A DNA stretch of 64,000 nucleotides from assembly GCA_051294375.1 (NCBI GenBank), contig CM119269.1, positions 646,272-710,271 on the forward strand, in the 5' to 3' direction. The notes under the pieces are model-generated. The model saw only the letters and a list, made by a program, of their open reading frames with translations, had not been told where the DNA came from and made no database searches. Shown piece after piece: positions 1 to 12,100 of this stretch (positions within the stretch are counted from its first letter, which is position 1; every line of letters begins with the position of its first letter). The DNA is from Paraspadella gotoi. Lineage: Eukaryota; Chaetognatha. The translations under genes were made by a program, and so were the position numbers.

Positions 1-3000
1 CGGATAAACTGCCAAAAACATTGAAGGTTGGCGTAGGAGCTACGGCGTCTCCTGGGATATTCCATATTCCATTCTCTTTTCCCGATTCTTAGGACGTTGC
101 CTCCGACGGTGAGGTCTATTCCGTCGAGGTCATTTCTTCTGAGGCGTCAGTTCGAGTGATGGCGGCCGCCGAACCTCAGGCCTCCATCGTTATAACCTTG
201 ACCTCACCTACTATGAGAGAGTCTCCGGGTAAGTTCACAGCAGGCCGAAATAATTCGCCGGTCGTCCTTGCTTGAAAGATTCGTACGTGCGTTTGGATTG
301 CCTGGTGAGCAGATGAATTTATGGCTGCAGCAGGGGACATTTAGTTGCAACGAAACTAATATAATTCGGTGTGACAGTTTGTTTTTCGTTTAAAAATAGA
401 CATATTTACGCTTTTTTTTGCTTTCTAAGTTGTAGTGCCTTTGGATTCTGATTATTGATTTCGTAGTTTTAGATTTAGGTTTTCAATTCCATGTGCCAAT
501 ACCTTTTGCCCTAAATAACAAGTGAATATTAGATAATATTTCAAGGACCGAATGTTACCAATAAATTTAACTTTATTTCTTGTGGATTGGTCCTGTTCCA
601 GTAGCATGTTATAAGAATTAAAATTATTTAATATGTTCACACTTGCTTATTTATAAATTTGAAAAATAGTTAGCAATATTAGTTAATTTAATTCGATCCC
701 ATGTATCTTAAGTATTTTGAAAATAAATTAATTGCTTTACTCTGAAATTAACTAACTTTAACGGTACATGTGGATAATATTAATTATTTTTTAAATTACA
801 ATATTGCACGGTTTTATGGCACATTTGAATATTTTACTATTTGGGAATGATTGCTGCGTGATGAATATAATTAGGGCAGTTGATAATTTATACACTCATT
901 TTAGATTCATCTGCTTCAGCGACTGGGAAGTCAACGGCGGTTAAAGAGGAGCCTAAAGATGTCCTGGACAAGGCCAAGTGTTTAACAGCTTTGGCTGAGC
1001 TACGTCATGCGAAATGGTTCCAGGTTGGCAGGGGGCATGTTCTGACATGATTTTAACATGTTATAACATGCTCGACAAGAGCTAAAAATCTGCTTACGAG
1101 AAGTAATTAGTATGAGTGCCTTAGAATTTTTTATTTGATGATCCGAATAATGCAGGATTTCTAGCTCTCCTTCCCCTTACTTTACAAACATTCTTATTCC
1201 CAATATATTGACGACATCGGGATGTAAAGTCATAATAGTTTAAAGTTTATGTATATTAATGGAATGTTTGTAAATGAATTACAGCTTGAATGGCGTGTTT
1301 TAAAGTCCACTCTTGGTGTAATATTCTTTTCACCCTTATATTTGAAGGTTGGAAAGAATTTGTGGCAGACAATGTAAAGGGTTTTCTTGTCAGGAGCCCA
1401 AAAGACGGATTGATCCGCTCAACTTCGCACCAAATAGTTCATCTGGGGTGTAAAAAAGATATTAATATTGCTGCTGTTACTTGAGCTCTCATTGTCTGCA
1501 CCCAAAAACAGCTGCCATTTGTCGGGAACCTTTCCTAAAATATTTTCAGCCTAAAGTTATCAAAATGTAACAGACTAGTTAGATCAGATATTTTGTCTAA
1601 ATATTATTACTAGGTATAATTTTAATACGATTAATGGTGAGCCTTGCGCGACTTCGGAGGGGGGGGGGAGACAAGACAAGACAAGTAGAGAGATAACAAG
1701 TCTGTTCATTATTTGGCCTTAATGGAGGAAAAAAGTAAGCAGCTTCCTTTATTCCTTCATCGATAAAAATTTGATGATATCGTCGATGGCTAATGTCTAA
1801 TGGCTAGCCATTTCAGCACTTGAAGCATCTTCTTCACTCAAAATCATAAGATGCCTCCACAGGCTTACGAGACATTCCTCGAAAAAACTTAAGATTTTGA
1901 ACTTTTGAAACATTCAGACAATTCGAGACCTTTTTAGTTTTGGGTTTATCAGCGAACTTATCGGGTGAGGTACACTAGTAATTTGATTTCAAATTGTCAT
2001 TTTCATGACCAACCGTAATTGGGACTCCAAATACATATGTTTTGGCCTTTTTACAGAACAAAACTTAACAATTCATTGAATAAATGGGTATTTTTTCATG
2101 AGTTTATTCGGTATACCTACAACATAAGCCACAGCATTATATATAATTTTTTTAACATTACTGTTTTCAGTAAGCGAATGGGAAACTTAAATTTAGAATT
2201 AAATTTTTAAAAACGCCTTGGAATGAGTTGACTAATTACATTCTATAGTAAGGCGGAACAGGTTACAAACTAACAAAAGTCCGGAAAAAATATTGAAAAA
2301 TAAAGATCGAAAATTTTTTTTAAAAAATCTCATAATTAAACGCATGGAAGCTATTTTATATTATCTAAATATAAAAAAAATTTTAAGAAATTTTAATTTT
2401 TTTTAACGGATTCTGATAAAGCTTAGAAAGTCATATGAAGGTTATTATGACAACTTTTTGAAATTTTAATGATTCATTTATGAAAATTAACAAAAACTAT
2501 AAAATATAATGGATGATGATGATGATGATGATTTTTGAAGGTTTTTTAAATTTTAGCCCATTTATTAAAATTTTTGAAATTTGTAGTACTAACCTTTGTT
2601 TAATTTTTAATCTTTATCAGAATCCATTTTTAAAAATTTAATTTTATTAAAAAAACTTTTAAACATTTCTTATATATTGTTAAATATTAAAATGGTTTCG
2701 TGCATGAGGAAAATTAATTTAATCAAAATCTAATATCATAAGTCAATTTGGTTGTAAAAAGACTTTTATTGCAGACTTTTTCATATTGTAAAAAATGATA
2801 AATTCTGGCCCGCTTTATTCTATATTGAAGACAATTAGAAGTAATAATGTCACAACCTTAAGTAATGTCATAATTGGAATGTATTATTACGTCATCACAT
2901 GCCATGGTATTTTTTATTTATCTAGTTTTGGTTGCTGCATAGATCCATAAGGGTGAAATAAAATATCACAATTTTATAAGAACATAATGCAAATGGAATC

Positions 3001-5388
3001 AAATTGAAGTGAAATCACTCGTGCATCTCACCGATATTTTGTCATTTCCTAATCAACGCTTTACTACTGGGCAGTGGGCACATTCTACTTTTTCAGAAAT
3101 AAGTCATTCATCATGAAAGATACTCTTCAAAATATAATTATTTTTCACTTTTCTTGAGCAATGAGTGATAAGTAAATAAGGATATATCTATAAGAATAAT
3201 ATATAATGAATAATAATGGCTATTAAAGCGTACCTTAATTCTAAAAGTGAGGAATGAACAACCTTGTACTAATGAACATTAATGTATAACCAAATTGTTT
3301 TATAAATTTTGCAATTTACGCAGGATATATTTATACCTAGTACTAAACCTATAAATGTTAAAAATTCAAAATGGTCAAAATTCTTCAAGGATGGAAATCT
3401 TCCATCAAAATTTAAAAAAGCCGATTTTAAAATTTTACGATTTTATAAGATAGTACTGTAAATTAATATAGCCTACTGTGAAAATTAAAAAACATAAAAT
3501 AATTTTTTTTTATAAATTAATATTAACTGATGGTTTGTTGTTCATATTAACATTTAGAATTTTCTACGCTCTAATGGCTATATATCCTACTTCCAAGAGA
3601 TAATAAAAACTGGTTGAAACATGTACGTATGTTTCCGTTGTTTTTTTTTTGTTTTTTTTTTTTCAAAATAAACTTCGATATGAAAATAGAAACGTTTTTA
3701 ATACAACAACAACAAATGTTTTCAAGTAAAAAACAATTTTTATCGTTGTTGTAAACCAAATCCGAAATTTTAAAGTTAATGGTATCATTATTTAACAATA
3801 AGGCTTATAATAATATTAATAATTACAATGATTGAATACCTTTCATGAAAAAAAACATTTTTTGAAAGGTCAAAGCGTTTTTTGGTCCCGGTATTTCTTG
3901 AAATGTCTGTTTAGGAAATAGTTTATATAAATAGTCAACGATTAGAAGATGAGAGGGTGGATGAGTAAAGCCTCTTTAATTTTTGAAAGTTGGGGAGAAT
4001 AAGGGTTGAATTTTTTTTTAAAGTTATAGCACTTTGCTACTATTCTCTATCTTTGATAATTGATACTTCTAATTTTTGACATTTTAACTAGTAAATTTCA
4101 AATCTCAAATGTAGGAAAGAAATAACAATTGCTTAATTTATTGCATATTGTTGTTTCTTTTCTATACCTGAATAAATTATTAATCGTTTCTTCCCCACTT
4201 TCCCTCTTTTAATCTAAGGCAAGGGCTAATGGTCTGCCATCCTGCGTTGTGCTGATTCGCGTCATGCGACACTTGATTCAAAACGTCCCGGTCTTGTTTA
4301 ATTTCTCTCAATGGGCGATGGAACTTCTTGTAGAAAAGTGTATCTCTAGTGGTCCCCCGGCCCCATCACCAGGTATGTTTCCTATTGAATTTCTACCACT
4401 ACTATCATTCGATCAACTAAATTAATTAACTTAAAGGTGACGCATTTCGCCGAGTGTTCGAGTGTTTGGCATCGGGGATTTTGTTGCCGGGTACACCGGG
4501 CATTCATGATCCGTGTGAAAAGGAACCGACTGATGCCACTGCAAATCTCACGGATCAAGAGCGGGAAGACATTACCGCCTATGCCCAGGTAAGATTCGGT
4601 CTTTCGTTGCTCTGTTTTTTATCGTCGCAATTGTTTGCGCTTGCGTCGATTTGAGCACGAGGCTCCCAATAAATGTTAGATAAATGATAGATCCCCTTTT
4701 TACATATTATTTGTAATTGTATGAAGCTCAAAATTTAGCTATGGCCTCTAATCATCGATGTCCTTTAAAAAAAGATAATGTTATATTTCCAATGATTGAT
4801 CTACTGTTGATTCCATTTACATTATGACTAACTTTAATATGTAAATGAGTATATAGTGATTCGTCCAAAAACGAGTTAAGCTCTGCAGCGGCTGCAAGTT
4901 ACGCGTCTCTCTCTCTCTCTGTTTTTTTATTAAAAAAAATTTGCGTCGAACTAGTGATGTAAACATCGCAGTCGCGCATATTATCATTTTACTATTTCGA
5001 AGTTTGTCATCGGTCTAAATTTTTGCTATGTGGTCGCGACGATGAATTATGCTTTTAAGATTTTTTTGTTTATTTAATACATAGAATGGTCTCCGACTGA
5101 TGGCATTTCGGCAAATTCACAAAGTGTTGGACATGGAACCTCTTCCAGCGCCGCGTTTTAAACGCGGACTGTCAGCCACTGGAAACCGAAAACGAAGGCG
5201 TGATGAAAGCGGCAACGAAATAGATGCCGATGGCGCCGAAGGTAATTAAGTTTATATTGATTGATTATAGATTTATTGTAACTATTAAGGTTGAGCGTAA
5301 ATTGAAACCATCCCGTTTCTGTTTAGGAGTAGATGGCAAGAAGGACAAAAAGGAAGAAGGAAAGAATGAAAAGATGGAAACTATGTAA
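1..5388 (+). CDS. ZFR: ZFR, zinc finger RNA-binding protein, C-terminal part (5' end outside window)
   Basis: Exons by splice site and phase: 1-26, 93-228, 905-1023, 4219-4372, 4437-4588, 5085-5241, 5327-5388 (TAA 5386-5388). They encode the C-terminal DZF (nucleotidyltransferase-like) domain. Landmarks are [24 protein letters not shown], the run [44 protein letters not shown] and [14 protein letters not shown], then a basic tail with [10 protein letters not shown] and a short Lys/Glu C-terminus as in animal ZFR. Family knowledge: ZFR is a dsRNA-binding nuclear protein; its DZF domain dimerises with ILF2 and it acts in RNA processing. The DPCEKEP/QEREDIT wording and the NRKRRRD tail fit ZFR better than ILF2 or ILF3. 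The zinc-finger half lies upstream of the window. The 3.2 kb intron 1024-4218 contrasts with the 64-66 bp introns at 27-92 and 4373-4436. Confidence 0.95.
1024..4218 (+). other. Long ZFR intron, AT-rich, with repeat remnants
   Basis: No exon seen. About 2290-2700 resembles the dispersed element bounded at 7179-7708 and 17126-17725 (shared GGATTCTG(A/G)TA and a GATGATGATG run) but its ends are decayed. About 3240-3470 resembles 19110-19540 (shared AATTTACGCAG block). A G9 run lies near 1660. The rest is AT-rich with nothing else supported. Confidence 0.5.
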
Positions 5389-6020
5389 TAATTTTTTGCT
5401 TGAGTTTTCAAACGTTTGATTTGATTAAACATTGTTCCCTCATTATTCGTATTTAGCTAACGAGTGAAATTTAGAAAATATTAAACACTTCAGACAACCC
5501 CTTTCTATTGGGCAGCGTTTTTGTTTGTGATTTTGGTTGAGAATATCAGTATTTATTTACCTGCTATTGTTTTTCAATAGTACATTTAATATTCACATAT
5601 TCAGATAAACCAGTTACTTCCTTTACTTATTTGGAGGTATTTTTTCATAGGAAGATAAAACTATTCTTGGGTTATTATTTAATTTTTATTAACTCAGTCG
5701 AACTAAGAGTCTATGCGTAAAACTTGTATGACTAATTATGTGCTTTCTTTATTATAATTTTAGTTAATATTTTTTTTTATTCCTCACAAATGTTGCAGCA
5801 AAAACAAATTGTGATGTAAGAAGAATTTTACTTTATGTACTATTTAGTATTTTTAGTTAGTTAAATAGGAAGTGTAAAAAAAGACGGTTATTTAGTATAA
5901 CTATAAGTTTCATAAAAAGCGTTCACATCTAAGTCATATTTAATACTTATGCCGTTGTTTAAATAACGATCTTTGAGAGAGAGTTGTTGACGCAATCGAA
6001 GATGCAAAACTATTATCAAG

Positions 6021-6212
6021 TGATAAAGAAAAACATCGATTTGGGAAACAGTGCTAATTTTATTTAGACCATGCATTCAAACCATTTAGCTGGTTCATTA
6101 TTCAAGGCCAGAGAAATTTCTCTGGCCTTGAATAATGAACCAGCTAAATGGTTTGAATGCATGGTCTAAATAAAATTAGCACTGTTTCCCAAATCGATGT
6201 TTTTCTTTATCA
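6021..6212. repeat. Perfect 192-bp palindrome
   Basis: Bases 6021-6116 are exactly reverse-complementary to 6117-6212, with no spacer (the centre reads GAGAAATTTCTC). The palindrome is flanked by a direct repeat, CTATTATCAAGTGATAAA, at about 6010 and 6247; the left copy overlaps the left arm. It is intergenic. It could be a real fold-back or MITE-like insertion or a fold-back read artefact. Confidence 0.9.
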
Positions 6213-7178
6213 AACTACTCGGTGCATGAGATGACACTTAACAATCTATTATCAAGTGATAAACAAGTGATAAAAAAGGGAAAAATCGCCTTTGCTGAAA
6301 TTATGGTGAATATAACAAACAAAGAAAAGACAATTTAGAAAGGCATTCTATATTTTGTTAAGCCTTCTAGTCGCTTTGAATTAAAGTTTTTTCTACTGTT
6401 CGACATATTTTCCAATTTAATTTGATAAATTAAATTCTAGTTTATTAGACAGTTATTGGATGAATTAATATTTTTATATTCATATTCTACTAATTTCATG
6501 ATTACTTTACTGCTTCATTTACCTTTGTTGATTTCAAACAATAGGTCCCATTCAGATTTTATAGAATTATTTAAAAACTAACTTGTAGGATTAGTTCTTT
6601 CCAAAACAATTTTCAGAATTTTTAGAAAGTATTATTGTTTTATTCCAAATCTTAATTTCTTATTAGAAATTTCCTTATCAATCACCAAAGAAAAGATGAA
6701 ACTGCCATTGTCCCAACAAAAATGCTGTAATGGTAATGAAATCGGCAAACGCTGGACTATACATATCAAGAGCTGAGAGAAGTGCAATTGGTGGGATTCC
6801 TAATACTTATACTGATACCTTTGTTGCAAAATATGTATTATTTCTTCTTTTATGTACCTGGAATTTAAAGAAGGCTTCTTCATATCTTTGCAGTTGTTGC
6901 TATCAATATGCTTAGGAATCCAAAGAGATGTTTTTTATTTAGGCAACGTTTTGACAAAAAGCTAGAATTTATAAAACATCAGCGATGTAAAAATTAAGCT
7001 AATCTATTAATTAAAAAAAATCATGGGCAAAATTTTGGATAATGTCATAATTTTTAAAATTAACCTGCAAACTTTATATAGCATTGAAGGAGCTAATTAT
7101 ATATATTTCCAAAAACATCTGTGGTACTAATTATAATAAAGCCTGAATAGATCTCAGAGATGCTCCCAAAGCCTTTGG

Positions 7179-7708
7179 TAGAAATCTACTATGAAATTAA
7201 ATTCAATAGGGGCGGGGGTTCAAAACTATTTTCAGGTAAAAAAATAATTTTTTAGAAAAGTTCGATTTTAATGCTTTTATTGTTGCTATCAAAATTACAA
7301 TATTACTATATAATGTTAAAATATTTTTTTATCCATCTTAACTTTTTTGATGGCTTCTGATAGAGCATAAAAAGTTAAATAAAAAATATAACTAAACTTT
7401 TAAAAATTTGTATGTTTTCTTGGTCAAAATTAAGAAAAAGTAATAAAATCGAAAGATGATTATAAATAGTTTTTTAACCACTTATGATCAAAATTAAGAA
7501 AAAAGAATTATACTTTTTGCAAGCTACCTGAATCTTATCTTAAAAATAAAAAATTTTAGATTTCCTATTTATAAATTAATATTAAAAAATTAATATATGG
7601 AGTATTATTAAATTTTTTTGTATAGTCACATTTTTTAAAAATGTCTAAATTTTCGTTTGAGCAAGTGTTCAAATTTCTTAACCACCTTACTGAGTTAGGC
7701 TCTCCCTA
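7179..7708 (+). mobile_element. Element A copy, 530 bp, 7-bp target-site duplication CCTTTGG
   Basis: CCTTTGG at 7172-7178 is repeated at 7709-7715. The enclosed element starts TAG and ends CCCTA, is AT-rich, has no coding capacity, and is collinear with 17126-17725: shared GATGG(A/C)TTCTG, AGAGCATAAAAAGTTAAA, and a 3' end with AAATTTTCGTTTGAG. A short non-autonomous DNA transposon is the simplest reading. The superfamily is not recognised. Confidence 0.75.
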
Positions 7709-9148
7709 CCTTTGGCAAAGGCAAAGCTTCTTTGGAAACCCTCGTTATGAAGAAGAGTCGTTGATTAATTTTAATTAATTATATTAACTATTTACAATAA
7801 AAAACTATTTACAATTAAGAAATGTATACGTTATTACAACGTACTAACAATAATAAAAATAGACGAAAATACTTGAGGCAAAATTGATTATAGACAAAAC
7901 GAATAATAAAAGGTTAAGACGACGTTATTTTAGAGAGAGAGAAAATAAACCAGATTTTTCAAAATATAAAGGATGGAGAGAGAGAGAGAGTTGACCGACG
8001 ACGACGAGAACAAAGAAGTTGAGGTTTCATATTGTTTGGTGAGTTGTATTTTTGCGACGAGGGTAAGTTAATTGACCGAGGTCAATTCAGGTCACCAGAC
8101 TTCTGCCTTTTTGGCCGAATAAATATCTGATTATCTCCACGTTTTCACGATTACTATGTTATTCCAAACTGGACTTAGTAAAATAAATGACAACGCATAA
8201 CCTAAAAAGTTTTTAATTTATAGCATAATAATAGCAGGCATATTTTGACCTAGTTTTTTAGCAGTTTAACAAAATAATCTTATTTTATTGTTAGCCTACT
8301 TGTACGAGATTACAAATTGGAACGATAATTCATAATAATTAGTTGTTATTAGTTATTATTAGTTACAAGATGCTATGGTTATATATTCCAGTGTCTATAA
8401 GTATTTGTAATTAATAGTTAGCAGTTTAGCTAATCATTCCCTTGTTATTTGTCTTAGTGATCAAGTTTTCGCGTAACATCTGTACTTTTGTTGAGAAGCG
8501 AAGTTTTGCGCTTCAACATTAGATGTCCGGAGTTATTTAGTTAATAGCCTCTACTCGTGTAACAATTCGATTTCTTCTTCATTTCCCTTTTCTTCCCCAA
8601 ATGTGGGATATTTATTAGTGAAAATCGGTTTTAAAATACACGTAGAACTTTATGTATTGGCAAAATTTTGCTAATTTCCCGGTCAGACGGTCTTTTGCTT
8701 TACATTAAATAACTTTTTATGTTTATGGTAGATCAACTTGGTTTCTTTCAGATTTTGCTCGATATTCGACGTCTTTCATTTGGAAACATATACTACCTCC
8801 ACCCGAGCAAGACAACATCGCGTGTAAAACGACTTTAACATAATTGTTGACGGTTTGGCTGTAGTAATTCCAGTATTCATTAAGATTGAACCATTCGTTT
8901 AACGTAGTTGAATTTTTATATTTATATGTATTCGTAGTTGTTAACTGCTGACGATTTTAAAACTCAAAAAGGAGCGAAGCTGAAATGTTTTTTTTTTTTT
9001 TCGGTGTTTATTCAAACTCGGGCGCTTTTAAAATGAGCCGCTTTTGATGGTAACAGTTTTTCCACTTCCCGCTTGATCTGGGCCTCTCCCTTTGCGAACG
9101 ATCGTTGCTGCGAGAAGAATATGAGTCGTGGCGCCGACGGACAGAAAA

Positions 9149-12100
9149 ATGGCGAAAACTGCGAAGACGTTTCGACTGCTGCTCATCCTCGTGCTTCTAT
9201 GGGACTCGGTCGCCCGGTCGACAGAAAGCGAATCCATTGGGAAAGTCGATGCCAGCGACGCCACTTCCACGAGCGAAGTCTCGGATGCAACGAGCGTCGA
9301 AAAGATGGATTCTTTGTCCGAAATAACTCGACCAAGCGAGGACGGTACTTTTCGGGCGGACGATCCTCTTGATGAAATCGTGAAAACTAAGGATGAAGAG
9401 GAGGTGAAGGCTCCGCAGGATTTGAGCGACGTTATTGAGGATGTTCACGTCGAAGCACCCTCTTCGGACTCGTTTATCGATGGAGGACCAGCTAAAGATG
9501 GCGACGCGCCATCCGATGAGCCCCATTCCGGATCTCATGGTTTATTACAGCCGGAGAAAAGCGTTAGCGACAATCAGACTTCAACTGGACAACCGGTCGC
9601 GAAGAAAGGCAGTGTCCCCGAGATGGAGGATGACCAAGTCTCACGACGGAAAAATGAGGACGCATCTCTTCCAAGACCCGATGTTATGACGTCCAAAGAA
9701 AACCCGCCCACGCCTACCACCCCTTCCACCCCCCCTTCCACCCCCGAGGAACTGTCTCCAACGCCAGACCTGTTGGACTTCAAAGAGTGGAAGAAGAAGG
9801 TGCTCGAAGACGAGGGAAATCTGGCGGAGAACCCGTCGGAGGGCGTGGTCGAGACTGTCGAATCGGAGACCCCCTCCGTTGAACCCGGAAACGGAGCCAA
9901 GGAAGGCAAGATGATGGGGTCGGCGAATAAAGTCATTAAAACTGCGATCAACCGAGGTAAAATGGCGCCGTTGGCAACTCTATTGAAAACTTTATAGTTT
10001 ATTGACATTGTATAGTCGTTTTATAACTCGTATTCCCGAACGATGGAATCCAGGAAATAACTACGCTTCTCCCGACTGCGGTGCCAAAGTCATATCCTTC
10101 CCCCCGGAGGTCACGCATGCTCCTAAGGTTTTATCCAGCAACCTGGACGATTACATGCAGGTTCGGACAAGTCGTCTTACAAACTTAGTTTGGTATAATT
10201 TGTTTTCAAAAAATCTACTTGACCAGATTCCTTGCAACGCTCCCAAAAAGTGGTTCATCGTGGAACTGTGCGAAGCCATTCACGTCCTTCAAGTGGAACT
10301 GGCCAACTTTGAACTTTTCTCTTCCCGGCCGCGACTCATTTCTCTTAATATCAGCGACAGGTCTTTTCCACTTTTTGAATATATATAAATTGGAATGTAG
10401 TAGCAGCGGAGACATGAACCCCAATTGAATCAGGTATCCGACCCGTGATTGGACCCACGTTGGGGTCTTTGAGGCCAAGGACGAGAAGCTCGTTCAAACT
10501 TTGGCCGTCGACAATGAGGAGATTTTCGCCAAATACGTCAAAGTGGAAATTCTTAATCACTACGGCTCCGAACATTTTTGTCCCGTCTCACTTTTTAAAG
10601 TCTACGGAACATCAATTGTGGAGGTGTACGAGCGCGGAGAGACTGGTCAACAGCCGGAACACGAGGCGTTGGAAGAGTCGGAATCAGGTTTGTGCGGAAT
10701 GGTGGAAACTGGAAAGGGTATGCTCGAATCTGCAGGACTTGCATATCATTGTTTAATACTTATCTTTTTTCGATTGCCAGACGTCCACGGGTCTTCGGAC
10801 ATCAAGACTATCGTCCGTGGAGTGATCGGCAAGTTGGTCGATGGTTTGGTGGGCGATGATGTCAACAAGATTCAAGCGGAAGACGTCTCCAAAGCGGACC
10901 AATCAAAGGACGCGAGGGTGGATTCCGCAATGACCATCTCGGTCTCTAAATCCTCTAAAAATTCGTCGAAAGTTTCCGAGTCTCGGATCAACGCCGATGA
11001 TTCCAACGCCACGGTTTCAGTTTCAAAGGTGAAGGTTTTTTTGGGATTTTGTATTCAACGACCCCGATTCGTTTAAACAAACTCATTTATGTCTCCAGGA
11101 CGACGACCTTAAGACTCGATTGAAAGATTCCATCTTAGATGAGATCACCGTCACCGTTCCGGTTTCACTCAGCTCCTCGGGCGCGGAAACTATCGTGGAG
11201 ACAATTTCATCCGCTTCATCTCCTGAAACTAATGTGCCTCCCTCTCTAAGTATTTCACCAAACGACGATCAGTTGTCCAGATCGACATCGTCGTCAGCGC
11301 CATATCCTTCGGAAGCGTCCGTCAGCGTCACCGAAGGCCCGACCGATGACCCCGATGAGAGTGCCCCTGCATCGGTATCTCTCAGTGGCAATGATTCTTC
11401 GAGCGATTCGTCAAAAGATGTCGGGCAAAACGTTGAAAATTACCGGCCTATCGTGACCTTAGTTGAGCATCGGAAAAAACAGGACACGGTTTCAAGTAAT
11501 AATACTAAATAAGAACATATTATTTTTGTTTATTTATCATTTACTTTTATCGACTTTTTCTTCTTTTTTCTATTGCAGACGACTTTTCCCTACGACCTAT
11601 TGTTGTCGCCAATTCTCAGTGTTCGCCGCTTCATATAACTGAAAACGTGTGCCGCAACTCTTCCAAGTATTCCAACAGCCTCTGCCGATACGTCGAACTT
11701 ATGTCGCCGTCGCATGCGTATCCTACCTCGATTGAGAACTCTCGACAACCTTCGCCCCCTTTCGGAGGGGTCAACGAGCGCGAAATAAGCCACGATCCAA
11801 CGAGCGAAAAAGTTGGAGAGGATTCTAAAATTGATAATTCGAAAATATATGAGCCGAAAGTGACGGAATCAAAATTTATCGATACAGCTGCGGACAACGT
11901 TTCTTCTCTTTCGGTCAACACAGATGTTAGCGTCGGACGAAATGACTCTGATTCTGCTTCGCAATTAAATTCGGGATCGAGCCACTCGACCTTGCCAACT
12001 TCGAGCTTTACTACGGAGAATTTAGCTGCTTCGAGTTCGTTCGTTACGAAATCGATTTCCGTTGCAATTTCAACGAACGCTTCATCCGACGCCTCTCTGG

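Larger units (their letters stand above)
5389..9148. other. Intergenic region between ZFR and SUCO
   Basis: No gene supported. It holds a perfect palindrome (6021-6212), a mobile element with 7-bp target-site duplications (7179-7708), and short GA tracts near 7930-7990. 8300-9148 is AT-rich and should contain the SUCO promoter and 5' UTR, but no motif can be assigned with confidence. Confidence 0.5.

Noticed and set aside
9197-10008. Minus-strand ORFs of 113 and 144 codons over SUCO exon 1
   Set aside because: Shadows of the strongly coding plus frame, which has the signal peptide and matches SUCO.
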